In this document: positions 1-7,556 of the stretch, piece after piece | How positions within the stretch are numbered: position 1 is the stretch's first letter | Layout of the letters: every line of letters starts with the position of its first letter | Program-made: the position numbers and the translations under genes | NCBI GenBank assembly: GCA_031257455.1 | Contig: JAIROQ010000155.1 | Location: 1-13,149 of the forward strand | Reading direction: 5' to 3' | Source of the DNA: Prevotellaceae bacterium | GTDB lineage: Bacteria; Bacteroidota; Bacteroidia; Bacteroidales; UBA932 | DNA: 13,149 bases | The notes under the pieces: model-generated | The model's input: the letters and a program-made list of their open reading frames with translations, nothing else | The model's database searches: none | What the model was told of the DNA's origin: nothing

Positions 1-139
1 TAATTTATGAAATTCAAAAAAAATTAAACCGGAGACCAAGAAAATGTATTCATTGGAATAAACCCGTGAATTTGTTTTGTCTATATTTTATATAATTTAT
101 GCAGTTGATACTTGAATCTACCAATCCGTAAATGCTCAC

Positions 140-167
140 TGGCTGTCCAGCCATATTCTTTTTTTTT
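140..167 (+). terminator. Possible weak intrinsic terminator
   Basis: The sequence TGGCTG TC CAGCCA (140-153) is an inverted repeat that can fold as a 5-bp stem with a 4-nt loop. A run of nine T follows at 159-167. This resembles a rho-independent terminator that would end a plus-strand transcript coming from left of the window. The stem is short and five bases separate it from the T run, so it may be fortuitous. It sits just upstream of the putative promoter of the next gene, a sensible place for a terminator. Confidence 0.25.
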
Positions 168-169
168 AC

Positions 170-177
170 TATCTTTG
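170..177 (+). promoter_or_regulatory. Bacteroidota -7 promoter box for the DUF3352-like gene
   Basis: TATCTTTG matches the Bacteroidota primary-sigma -7 consensus TAnnTTTG exactly and lies 31 bp upstream of the ATG at 209. No convincing -33 TTG element is seen 19-21 bp upstream. The same octamer occurs at a similar distance upstream of the two short minus-strand genes in this window, which supports it as a real -7 element. A GGAG at 204-207 sits too close to the ATG to be a normal ribosome binding site. Confidence 0.45.
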
Positions 178-208
178 TCCGCCATGATTATTTGCTTTTG
201 CACGGAGT

Positions 209-2533
209 ATGAAGAAAAACGTCATCGTATTTCTCATTATAACAGGTAGCATTTGTTTGACCGGCGCATTCTGGGTGTTATTGACCCAACCGAAAAGCGC
301 CATCCCTGTTATAGAAATCACCCAGGCCGTTCCTTTGGACGCTGTCTATTTATGCTGCTTTGAACGCGCCGACATCCTGAATGAAACATTCAATAACCCT
401 TCTTCCGGCTGGAATCGTTTTGTCCCGGAAGAAAATGCCCTGTTGAAATTTTTACAGAAATTACAGGATACAGCGCCTGCCGATGAAGCTGCCGGCGCAT
501 TGTTACAGTCTAAAGCCATTTATTCCGCCCATCCGCAGGGAAAGAACAGTATCAATTTCCTGTTTGCCGTGCAGCTTCCGCCGGCATGTCCTGCAAGCCG
601 GCTGGAAGCGTTAGTCAAACGCAATGAAACATCCGTAAAAGAACTGGCATATAACGGCACGTTTATTATTACCACCGGCGGGGACGAGGTATTGTTGCAT
701 ACGGCGGTGGTGAACAATTTTGCACTGTTCAGCCAGTCGCTGCTGGTGCTGCAAAATGCCATACGTCATGTCAACAGCGGCGTGTCCTTAAATGAGGACG
801 GGCAATTTCAAAAGATAATGCAAACCTCCGGCGTCTATTCGGATGTGCGTGTTTTCATCAATCACCGGGCATTGAACCTGCCGGGAGCCGTTGCCGGGAG
901 CGACAAGCTGCGCAATGTTTCTACGCTCCTCCCCTACTGTGCCGACTGGACGGCGCTTGACGGGCAAATCTCGCCGAATGTCATACACCTGAACGGATTT
1001 ATTTTTCCGTCCTTTACGGATAATAATTATTTGTCGCTGCTACTGTCGCAAAACGGGTCGGGCGCTACGGCGTGGGAAATGTTACCGGCGCAGACTGCCT
1101 TTGCCGCCGCCGCCCGCCTGTCCGATATTGACAACTATTTTACCGGATACAAGTCTTTTTTGGACAAACATAAATTGCTTGCCGGCTACAATCAAACGCT
1201 CTCGGCGTTGAATGAACGTATAGACGCCCAGCCGGAAGAGTTGTGCCGTTCGTTTTATATACAGGAAATCGGCGTAGCCTGTGTTTCCGGAAATCCTGCG
1301 GGTTGGGTATCATTTTTCAAAACCGCCAACCCGAAATATGTACTGGAGCAGCTGGAGACAATGGCCGGAACATTGCAGGCATCCTTCCGTGTGGATGAAA
1401 CAATGTATGCCAACCCTGCCCGGGGCTTGCTGGCGGCGTTGTTCAAAGAACTGATTAACGGGGTCGGCGACACGTATTTTATTATACACGATGACTGGTT
1501 TGTTTTCAGCGATGACGCCGGCTTGTTGGCGTCATTAAAAGAAACGCGTTCTTCCTTGAAAAAATATATTCAATCGTCTCCGGCGGCGCAATACTGCACG
1601 AATAACAATGTGTTTTCACTGTTTATCCGCCCCTCTGCTACGGATAATACGGAGTTATTGTCGTATTTCCACCCGTCCCTGCGCGGGCTTTGGGGCAACG
1701 CGCTGGGGAATGACGCTTTCAAAATAGCCGGCCTGCAACTGCAGCCATCCGGCGATAAACTGTACACTACCTTTTTTGCCGTTTACGACCATGAGGAAAG
1801 TGGAGAAGGAAGCACAGAAAAGAGGGAAAAGACACTGGAAAATAAAGAAAGGAACGCAGGGCATGAGCATCAAGCACAGCTAACGGCCAACGGGGAAGAG
1901 CCGGTGGTGAAATTCCCGGCGCTCAATCACAACAACAAACAATGGGAATATCTGGTGCAATATGCGGACAATAACATTGCACTGACTGGCAAAAACGGCG
2001 CGGAACAATGGCGGCAAAAGATTGACGGCGCCATTGTGGACACGATGTATCAACTCGATTTCTACAAAAACGGGAAATTACAGATGTTATTCCTTACAGC
2101 CGAAAAACTCTACCTGACCGACCGGAAAGGAAATACCGTCCGTCCATTCCCGCTGTCCCTGCCGGCGGCTGCTACCAAGTTAGCCGTATTCGATTACGAC
2201 AAAAACAAGGATTACCGGCTGTTTGTGGTGCAGGGCAATAAAGTGTATGCTTATGATAAAAAAGGCCGCACGGTGGACGGTTGGAAAATATTTGCACCGC
2301 AGGCAACCATTACCCGCGCGCCGGAATTTTTCCGCGTCGGCGGTCGTGATTACATTGTAGTGTGCGATGAACAGACCATACATATTTTAGACCGGCGAGG
2401 GAATGTGCGTGTGCTTTTGGAAAAAGCGGTTGCCGTACAACCGGGAACACCGATTGTCCCGCAGCAGCAGCCCCCCGCCCTGAAAGTGCAAACTATCGAA
2501 GGCAAAACCGTAACGATACCCTTGAAGAGTTAA
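209..2533 (+). CDS. DUF3352-like envelope protein with C-terminal beta-propeller-like repeats
   Basis: This 774-residue protein has an uncleaved or cleavable N-terminal membrane segment (about residues 4-24, with MKK before it) and no lipobox, so it should face the periplasm. Residues about 40-525 resemble the DUF3352 region of Bacteroidota proteins, starting near a 'VPLDAVYLCCFERAD' stretch; this assignment is from memory of family appearance. A charged low-complexity linker rich in Glu and Lys spans about 527-562. Residues about 578-735 contain beta-propeller/PQQ-like strands ('YQLDFYKNGKLQMLF', 'KLYLTDRKGN', 'VFDYDKNKDYRLFV', 'KVYAYDKKGRTVDGWKI', 'IHILDRRGN'), as in Bacteroides homologues. 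The function is unknown; no catalytic motif is visible. The ATG at 209 is chosen for its fit to the signal anchor. The TAA stop lies inside the first unit of a heptanucleotide array. Confidence 0.7.
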   Translation: MKKNVIVFLIITGSICLTGAFWVLLTQPKSAIPVIEITQAVPLDAVYLCCFERADILNETFNNPSSGWNRFVPEENALLKFLQKLQDTAPADEAAGALLQSKAIYSAHPQGKNSINFLFAVQLPPACPASRLEALVKRNETSVKELAYNGTFIITTGGDEVLLHTAVVNNFALFSQSLLVLQNAIRHVNSGVSLNEDGQFQKIMQTSGVYSDVRVFINHRALNLPGAVAGSDKLRNVSTLLPYCADWTALDGQISPNVIHLNGFIFPSFTDNNYLSLLLSQNGSGATAWEMLPAQTAFAAAARLSDIDNYFTGYKSFLDKHKLLAGYNQTLSALNERIDAQPEELCRSFYIQEIGVACVSGNPAGWVSFFKTANPKYVLEQLETMAGTLQASFRVDETMYANPARGLLAALFKELINGVGDTYFIIHDDWFVFSDDAGLLASLKETRSSLKKYIQSSPAAQYCTNNNVFSLFIRPSATDNTELLSYFHPSLRGLWGNALGNDAFKIAGLQLQPSGDKLYTTFFAVYDHEESGEGSTEKREKTLENKERNAGHEHQAQLTANGEEPVVKFPALNHNNKQWEYLVQYADNNIALTGKNGAEQWRQKIDGAIVDTMYQLDFYKNGKLQMLFLTAEKLYLTDRKGNTVRPFPLSLPAAATKLAVFDYDKNKDYRLFVVQGNKVYAYDKKGRTVDGWKIFAPQATITRAPEFFRVGGRDYIVVCDEQTIHILDRRGNVRVLLEKAVAVQPGTPIVPQQQPPALKVQTIEGKTVTIPLKS

Positions 2534-2577
2534 GAACTAAAAGTTAAAAGTTAAAAGTTAAAAGTTAAAAGTTATGA
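2529..2577 (+). repeat. Heptanucleotide tandem array (gttaaaa type)
   Basis: Seven in-register 7-bp units are present: gttaaga, actaaaa, gttaaaa four times, then gttatga. The stop codon TAA (2531-2533) of the preceding gene is part of the first unit. Each core unit contains the palindrome TTAA, so TAA occurs on both strands. Because 7 is not a multiple of 3, the array closes all six reading frames. Confidence 0.9.
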
Positions 2578-2594
2578 ATTAACCAAAAATTTGT

Positions 2595-2719
2595 ACAGAG
2601 GCGCTGTCACGCCCGAGACAGGGACGCTGTCACGCCCGAGACAGGGACGCTGTCACGCCCGAGACAGAGGCGCTGTCACGCCCGAGACAGAGGCGCTGTC
2701 ACGCCCGAGACAGAGGCAC
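2595..2719. repeat. 23-bp GC-rich tandem repeat, five copies plus a partial sixth
   Basis: Five head-to-tail 23-bp units start at 2595, 2618, 2641, 2664 and 2687, with a 10-bp partial unit to 2719. Units 1, 4 and 5 begin acagaggcg and units 2 and 3 begin acagggacg; the remaining 14 bp (ctgtcacgcccgag) are identical in all five. Within and across units CTGTC and GACAG can pair with an 8-nt loop, so the transcript could form a row of small hairpins. The array is much more GC-rich than its surroundings and has no spacers, so it is not a CRISPR. No coding role is apparent. Confidence 0.95.
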
Positions 2720-2732
2720 GTTACAAAATCGA

Positions 2733-2760
2733 GTTAAGGACTAAGAACTAAAAGTTAAGA
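2733..2760 (+). repeat. Short heptanucleotide array
   Basis: Four 7-bp units are present: gttaagg, actaaga, actaaaa, gttaaga. They are near-copies of the units at 2529-2577, so the 23-bp GC-rich array is bracketed on both sides by the same heptad family. Confidence 0.8.
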
Positions 2761-2808
2761 GTGTGGACGCCGAAAGAATAAACTACATAATACATCTAAA
2801 AATAGCCT

Positions 2809-2840
2809 CACATTATCACATCATCACATTAACACATCAA
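2809..2840 (+). repeat. Octanucleotide array (cacatnan type)
   Basis: Four 8-bp units are present: cacattat, cacatcat, cacattaa, cacatcaa. They end just before the A-rich run in front of the DUF4834 ATG at 2848. The reverse complement matches the octad array at 10381-10444. No TAnnTTTG promoter box is visible between here and the ATG. The interval from 2761 to 2808 holds nothing recognised. Confidence 0.75.
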
Positions 2841-2847
2841 AAAAAAT

Positions 2848-3087
2848 ATGCGCTTTTTACTGTTATTATTTCTTATCATGCTTATCGTTCCTTATCTTGT
2901 GCGATTGCTTTTCCCCTGGCTCCTGCGCTACATGGGAAAGCGGATGGGAAAACGCATACAACGCTCGTTTGAGGAAAACAACCGGACAAAGACAACGAAC
3001 AGCGCTGTCAAACAAACCCCACCCAAACGCAAAAAGATTGATAAGAATGTCGGCGAATATGTGGAATACGAAGAGATAAAAGAATAA
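2848..3087 (+). CDS. DUF4834 family small membrane protein
   Basis: This 79-residue protein has one strongly hydrophobic segment at about residues 2-28 (LLLLFLIMLIVPYLVRLLF), then a basic stretch (YMGKRMGKRIQR) and a polar, charged tail ending in EYVEYEEIKE. This matches the size and layout of the Bacteroidota DUF4834 family: a single N-terminal membrane helix with a short cytoplasmic tail. The family's function is unknown. It starts a tight plus-strand cluster, with the next gene beginning 10 bp after its stop. A longer frame-shifted reading frame starting at 2763 overlaps it but lacks any family resemblance. Confidence 0.8.
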   Translation: MRFLLLLFLIMLIVPYLVRLLFPWLLRYMGKRMGKRIQRSFEENNRTKTTNSAVKQTPPKRKKIDKNVGEYVEYEEIKE

Positions 3088-3097
3088 TTTAATCCTG

Positions 3098-3931
3098 ATG
3101 AAACGATTTTTACACAAGGTAATCTATTGGTTGTACTCGGTTTTTAATGATAAAACCATTGCCGCCGCTACGGAAGAAATTGATGTGGTTATTCCCGTAA
3201 TAAAAAAAGATTTGCCGGCGCTTCCGCTGTGCCTGCAAGGCGTGAGAACCTGTGTGAAACATCCCATAAAAAATATTTACATCATAGCGCCGCCACTGCC
3301 GGAAATATCGTCTTTTTGTGCATCCAACGGACTGGTTTTTGTAAATGAACAGGACGTTGCCGGTATTACGCCGGAAGAATTGAACATGAAAATCGCCTGT
3401 GACGGAAAAATTATTGACAGAAGCGGATGGTTGCTGCAACAATTTATCAAACTCTCCGGCATCACCGGAACATGCCGTAATTATTTATGTATTGACGCCG
3501 ACCATGTGCTACTGCAACCGCATACTTTTATCAGTCGCAATGGGAAACCGGTATTTTATATGACCCATGAAAGCCACCGACCCTACTATGAAATGCTGAC
3601 AAAATTAACGGGAATAGTAAAAAGAGGCAAACTAAGCTATGTGGCGCATAAGATGATTATAAACAGGGAACAATTAGCCTCTCTGCACCGTTGCATACAC
3701 GACCGGATGAATGAAAACTGGCTAAAGGCAATCATTGCCGCCTATGACAGGACACAGGTTTCCGGATTTTCCGAATATGAAACATACGGTAATTTTGTAA
3801 AAGATAAACTCAAATTGCCGTGTAAACAACGAACATCCCGTTATAAGGATTTGGCGGATTATAACAGCTTAGTAAAACGATTTGGGAAAAGCTATAAATC
3901 GGTTACTTTTCCTGAATATTATAACCATTAA
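3098..3931 (+). CDS. DUF6492-like glycosyltransferase-fold protein
   Basis: This 277-residue soluble protein has features of a GT-A-like nucleotide-sugar enzyme: an opening strand DVVIPV at residues 29-34, a KDLPALPLCLQGVR helix after it, 'IYIIAPP' at 60-66, and a DxD motif D133-A-D135 in 'LCIDADHVLLQPH', which in GT-A enzymes binds the metal and nucleotide sugar. Near the C-terminus 'SGFSEYETYGNF' (222-233) is another conserved-looking block. The pattern fits the DUF6492 family as I remember it, and some members sit in polysaccharide loci. Donor and acceptor are unknown. Its position between a DUF4834 gene (10-bp gap) and an MsbA-type exporter (11-bp gap) suggests co-transcription and a role in a surface glycolipid or glycan; this is inference. 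Confidence 0.65.
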   Translation: MKRFLHKVIYWLYSVFNDKTIAAATEEIDVVIPVIKKDLPALPLCLQGVRTCVKHPIKNIYIIAPPLPEISSFCASNGLVFVNEQDVAGITPEELNMKIACDGKIIDRSGWLLQQFIKLSGITGTCRNYLCIDADHVLLQPHTFISRNGKPVFYMTHESHRPYYEMLTKLTGIVKRGKLSYVAHKMIINREQLASLHRCIHDRMNENWLKAIIAAYDRTQVSGFSEYETYGNFVKDKLKLPCKQRTSRYKDLADYNSLVKRFGKSYKSVTFPEYYNH

Positions 3932-3942
3932 ACGACACTGTT

Positions 3943-5766
3943 TTGAAAACATTTTTACGTCTTTTTGCTTTTGCGAAGCCATACAGCCGCTATTGGCCGA
4001 AATATATCGTCATTACCCTGTTAAGTCTGTTATTCGGTATCCTGAACTTTACGCTTATTATTCCCTTGCTGGATGTGCTTTTCAATCCCGCATCAATGGA
4101 AAAGGTTACGGCGTTGCCGGCTTTTACGCCCAATTTGTCCTACCTTAAAGAGGTATTTAATTATTATCTGTACGATATTATTCAGGCGCGCGGCGTATTG
4201 AGCGCGTTGTTATTTGTGTGCATTTTATTAATTGCGGCGTCTGTGGCGGCCAATTATTTTAAGTATGCGGCGCAACGGGTATTGGTCGGTTTACGAACGA
4301 CTGTCATGCAAAAAGTACGCACGGCATTGTATGATAAAATCACCCGGCTGCATGTCGGCTATTTTACCAACAACCGCAAAGGCGATATTCTGTCCAGTAT
4401 ATCCAATGATGTAACGGAAGTGCAAAATTCGGTAGCCGGTTCTTTTCACATTATATTCCGAGACCCTTTGCTGCTCATCGGCTATCTGGTGGTGCTATTC
4501 ATCATGTCGGCGCAATTGACGTCCATTGCACTGGTCGCACTGCCGCTTTCCGCATTCGTCATCACCCGCATCACTAAACGCCTGCGCCGGCAGGCGGTCA
4601 ATGCGCAAAAACTGATGGCGAATATTGTCGGTCATTTTGAAGAAACCATTTCAGGCGCAAGGATTATCAAGGCTTTTAACGCCCAACGCTACGTGCGCAA
4701 ACAATTTGAAACGACCAACGCGCAACACCGCACGGTAACCAAACGCATGTTTAACCGGCAGGAACTCGCTTCCCCATTGTCCGAAACTTTGGGAATTACC
4801 GTCACGGCATTTATTCTCCTTTACGGCGGATGGCTGCAGGTGAACGGTAACTTGGGCATGAGCATCAGTGAATTTGTGGCATATCTTGCGTTCTATTATC
4901 AGGTGTTGTCGCCGGCCAAAGCCATTGCCGGCACGTATGCGCTTATTCAAAAAGGCTTGATTTCCGGCGAGCGGATTTTTGCTATCATTGATGCGCCGGT
5001 GGAGATTACAAAGCGCGACCGGTCTATTCCGGTACATACCTTCACGGATAAAATAGAATACCGCGATGTATCGTTTGCCTATCAAAACGAGCCGGTGTTA
5101 AATCATGTCAATTTAACGATTGAAAAAGGCCAAATGGTCGCGCTGGTCGGATTGTCCGGCGCGGGAAAGACAACTATGGCAGACCTTTTGCCGCGCTTTT
5201 ATGACGTAACATCCGGTGAAATTTTGCTGGATAATATCAACATCAAAGACTACGAACCAAAGGGGCTAATCGGCTTGATGGGGATTGTTACGCAGGACGC
5301 CATTCTTTTTAATGATACGGTATTTAACAACATTGCCTTTGGGGTAGAAGACGTCGAAGAAGCAGCCGTCATTCAGGCGGCAAAGATTGCCAATGCCCAC
5401 GAATTTATTATGCAAATGGAGCAAGGCTACCAAACCAATATCGGCGATCAGGGCAACCGGCTTTCAGGCGGGCAACGGCAACGGCTTTCGATTGCACGCG
5501 CTATCCTGAAAAACCCGCCGATTCTTATTCTGGATGAAGCCACATCGGCATTGGATACGGAGAGCGAACGGCTGGTGCAGGACGCCCTGACGAAGTTGAT
5601 GGAAAACCGCACATCCATTGTCATTGCGCACCGCCTCTCGACTGTTCAACATGCCGATAAGATTGTTGTGATGGACAAAGGACGCATTGTCGAAACCGGT
5701 ACGCATGCCGAACTGCTCGCCCGACAGGGAATATATAAACGGCTGTGCGAAATGCAGGAACTTTAA
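3943..5766 (+). CDS. MsbA-type lipid-exporting ABC transporter, fused permease-ATPase
   Basis: This 607-residue half-transporter acts as a homodimer in the inner membrane. The N-terminal region (about 1-345) carries six predicted membrane helices typical of type-IV ABC exporters. The C-terminal ATPase has Walker A GLSGAGKTT (403-411), a Q-loop glutamine at 451 (VTQD), signature LSGGQRQR (507-514), Walker B ILILDEA with catalytic Glu532, a D-loop SALD, and the switch His563 (IAHRLST). All key residues are intact. MsbA-like proteins flip lipid A core or other lipids, but multidrug export cannot be excluded from sequence alone. The start is TTG at 3943: it gives the family-like opening MKTFLRLFAFAKPYSRYW, while the next in-frame ATG (residue 52) would remove the first helix. 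The stop codon lies in the first unit of a heptad array. Confidence 0.9.
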   Translation: MKTFLRLFAFAKPYSRYWPKYIVITLLSLLFGILNFTLIIPLLDVLFNPASMEKVTALPAFTPNLSYLKEVFNYYLYDIIQARGVLSALLFVCILLIAASVAANYFKYAAQRVLVGLRTTVMQKVRTALYDKITRLHVGYFTNNRKGDILSSISNDVTEVQNSVAGSFHIIFRDPLLLIGYLVVLFIMSAQLTSIALVALPLSAFVITRITKRLRRQAVNAQKLMANIVGHFEETISGARIIKAFNAQRYVRKQFETTNAQHRTVTKRMFNRQELASPLSETLGITVTAFILLYGGWLQVNGNLGMSISEFVAYLAFYYQVLSPAKAIAGTYALIQKGLISGERIFAIIDAPVEITKRDRSIPVHTFTDKIEYRDVSFAYQNEPVLNHVNLTIEKGQMVALVGLSGAGKTTMADLLPRFYDVTSGEILLDNINIKDYEPKGLIGLMGIVTQDAILFNDTVFNNIAFGVEDVEEAAVIQAAKIANAHEFIMQMEQGYQTNIGDQGNRLSGGQRQRLSIARAILKNPPILILDEATSALDTESERLVQDALTKLMENRTSIVIAHRLSTVQHADKIVVMDKGRIVETGTHAELLARQGIYKRLCEMQEL

Positions 5767-5795
5767 ACCTTAAACTTTAAACTTTAAACCTTAAA
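5761..5795 (+). repeat. Heptanucleotide array filling the gap before the acyl-CoA ligase
   Basis: Five perfect-period units are present: ctttaaa, ccttaaa, ctttaaa, ctttaaa, ccttaaa. The first unit contains the last sense codon and the TAA stop of the ABC transporter. The array runs to 4 bp before the ligase ATG at 5800, so the whole intergenic space is repeat. Every unit contains TTAA and so puts stops on both strands. Confidence 0.92.
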
Positions 5796-5799
5796 TAAT

Positions 5800-7455
5800 A
5801 TGAACCCAAATCAAAACGTACTGTCTTTTTTTGAAAACAGTTTCAAAACCCACTGGGACCGTCCTGCCTTGTCGGACTACAATGGCGCAACATTGCACTA
5901 CAAGGATGTAGCGCGGCGTATTGCAAAAATGCACATTCTTTTTGAGGAATGCGGGTTGAAGAAAGGCGATAAAGTCGCCCTGTGCGGACGCAACCAGGCC
6001 AATTGGGGCGTTATCTTTCTTGCAACCCTTTCTTATGGCGCGGTAGCAGTGCCTATCCTGCACGAATTTAAATCCGACAATATACACCATATCGTCAATC
6101 ACTCCGAATCGCGGCTGCTCTTTGTCGGAGACGTTGTGTGGGAAAACCTGAATGAACGCGCCATGCCGGAACTGGAAGCGATTATTTCGCTTTTAGACTT
6201 TTCTATCCTGTATTGCAAAAAAGAAGCTATCCGCAGTTCCCGCGAACGGCTGAACGAACGCTTCGGGAAACGCTATCCGAAAAACTTCCGCCCCGAACAT
6301 GTGTCGTACCACCGCGACCAGCCGGAAGAACTCGCCCTGATTAACTATACTTCGGGCACTACCGGTTTGTCGAAAGGCGTGATGTTGCCTTACCGCAGTT
6401 TGTGGTCAAATATTGTCTTTGCACAGGAAACACTTCCGATGTTCGACCATACCTGTGAAGTAGTGTCAATGTTGCCGCTGGCGCACATGTACGGCATAAT
6501 GTTTGAATTCCTGTACGAAATATCGGTAGGCGCGCACGTGCATTTCCTCACGCGGATGCCGACTCCGAAAATTATTATGGACGCCTTTGCCAAAGTGAAA
6601 CCGGCGCTCATTATTTCCGTCCCGCTGATTATCGAAAAAATCTACAAAAAGCAGTTACAGCCGCTACTGGACAAAACGCCGGTGAAGATGCTGCTGAAAC
6701 TGCCGTTCATCGACCAGGCTATAAAAAAGAAAATTGCTTCGACACTGAATACCGTTTTCGGTAATAACTTCATAGAGGTAATTGTCGGCGGCGCATCGTT
6801 TAGCCGTGAAGCCGAAACATTTTTTAAGAAAATAGGCTTCCGCTATACGGTCGGTTACGGCATGACGGAATGCGCGCCCCTCATCACGTATGAAGACTGG
6901 AGCAAAACGCCGCTCTATTCCTGCGGCAAAGCCGTCCCGCGCATGGAACTGAAAATCGACTCGTCCGACCCGCAAAATATTCCGGGCGAAATATTGACGC
7001 GGGGCGACAATCTCTTAATCGGTTATTACAAAAATGAAGCCGCTACCAAAGAAGCATTCACCGATGACGGCTGGCTGCGCACCGGCGACATCGGCGTAAT
7101 GGACAAGGATGGCTATCTCTATATACGCGGACGTTGTAAAAATATGCTCTTGGGCGCATCGGGACAAAATATTTATCCCGAAGAAATCGAAGACATCATC
7201 AACAACAAGCCCTACATCGTGGAATCGCTGGTTATCGAACAGGACGGGAAACTGACCGCCCTGATTTATCCCGACTATACCACCGCCGAAATGGACGGTA
7301 TTTCGGAGCAGCAATTAGAACAAATCATCGAAGAAACGCGCTTGAAACTGAATGAAGAATTACCCAAATATGCGCAAATCGCCCGTGTGAAAATCTATCC
7401 CGAAGAATTTGAAAAAACGCCGAAGAAAAGTATCAAACGGTTTCTATATACTTAA
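5800..7455 (+). CDS. Long-chain acyl-CoA ligase (AMP-binding, FadD-like)
   Basis: This 551-residue ANL-superfamily adenylating enzyme activates a carboxylic acid, probably a long-chain fatty acid, with ATP to an acyl-AMP and then to acyl-CoA. Visible motifs are the phosphate-binding loop YTSGTTGLSKG (183-193), the A5 motif YGMTE (353-357), the GWLRTGD block (424-430) with the ribose-binding Asp430, and a C-terminal PKKSIKRF (541-548) where Lys543 or Lys546 should be the adenylation lysine. Length and motif order are normal. Substrate chain length cannot be read from the sequence. It follows the MsbA-type gene by 33 bp and may be co-transcribed with it, which would link fatty-acid activation to lipid export. 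Confidence 0.88.
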   Translation: MNPNQNVLSFFENSFKTHWDRPALSDYNGATLHYKDVARRIAKMHILFEECGLKKGDKVALCGRNQANWGVIFLATLSYGAVAVPILHEFKSDNIHHIVNHSESRLLFVGDVVWENLNERAMPELEAIISLLDFSILYCKKEAIRSSRERLNERFGKRYPKNFRPEHVSYHRDQPEELALINYTSGTTGLSKGVMLPYRSLWSNIVFAQETLPMFDHTCEVVSMLPLAHMYGIMFEFLYEISVGAHVHFLTRMPTPKIIMDAFAKVKPALIISVPLIIEKIYKKQLQPLLDKTPVKMLLKLPFIDQAIKKKIASTLNTVFGNNFIEVIVGGASFSREAETFFKKIGFRYTVGYGMTECAPLITYEDWSKTPLYSCGKAVPRMELKIDSSDPQNIPGEILTRGDNLLIGYYKNEAATKEAFTDDGWLRTGDIGVMDKDGYLYIRGRCKNMLLGASGQNIYPEEIEDIINNKPYIVESLVIEQDGKLTALIYPDYTTAEMDGISEQQLEQIIEETRLKLNEELPKYAQIARVKIYPEEFEKTPKKSIKRFLYT

Positions 7456-7460
7456 CGCCA

Positions 7461-7492
7461 ATTTAAAAATTTAAAAATTCAAAGATTTAAGT
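7461..7492 (+). repeat. Octanucleotide array (atttaaaa type)
   Basis: Four 8-bp units are present: atttaaaa twice, attcaaag, and atttaagt. The array begins 5 bp after the ligase stop and leads into the heptad array that follows. Confidence 0.75.
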
Positions 7493-7496
7493 CGCA

Positions 7497-7556
7497 ACTT
7501 ACGACTTACAACTTACAACTTACGACTAAAAGATGACTTACGACTTAGGACTAAAA
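7497..7556 (+). repeat. Heptanucleotide array running into the dCMP deaminase gene
   Basis: Five 7-bp units (acttacg, acttaca, acttaca, acttacg, actaaaa) cover 7497-7531. A 4-bp interruption gATG carries the deaminase start codon. Three further units (acttacg, acttagg, actaaaa) cover 7536-7556. These three units are 21 bp, exactly seven codons, so codons 2-8 of the deaminase are repeat sequence. Confidence 0.92.

Noticed and set aside
2595..2719. CRISPR array at the 23-bp repeats
   Set aside because: Units are directly head to tail with no unique spacers, and no cas gene is nearby.
2763..2972. 69-codon plus-strand frame overlapping DUF4834
   Set aside because: Part is encoded by the octad array and it overlaps the well-supported DUF4834 frame.
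4651..5085. 144-codon minus-strand frame opposite the ABC transporter
   Set aside because: It is antisense to an intact, strongly supported gene, with no family motifs.
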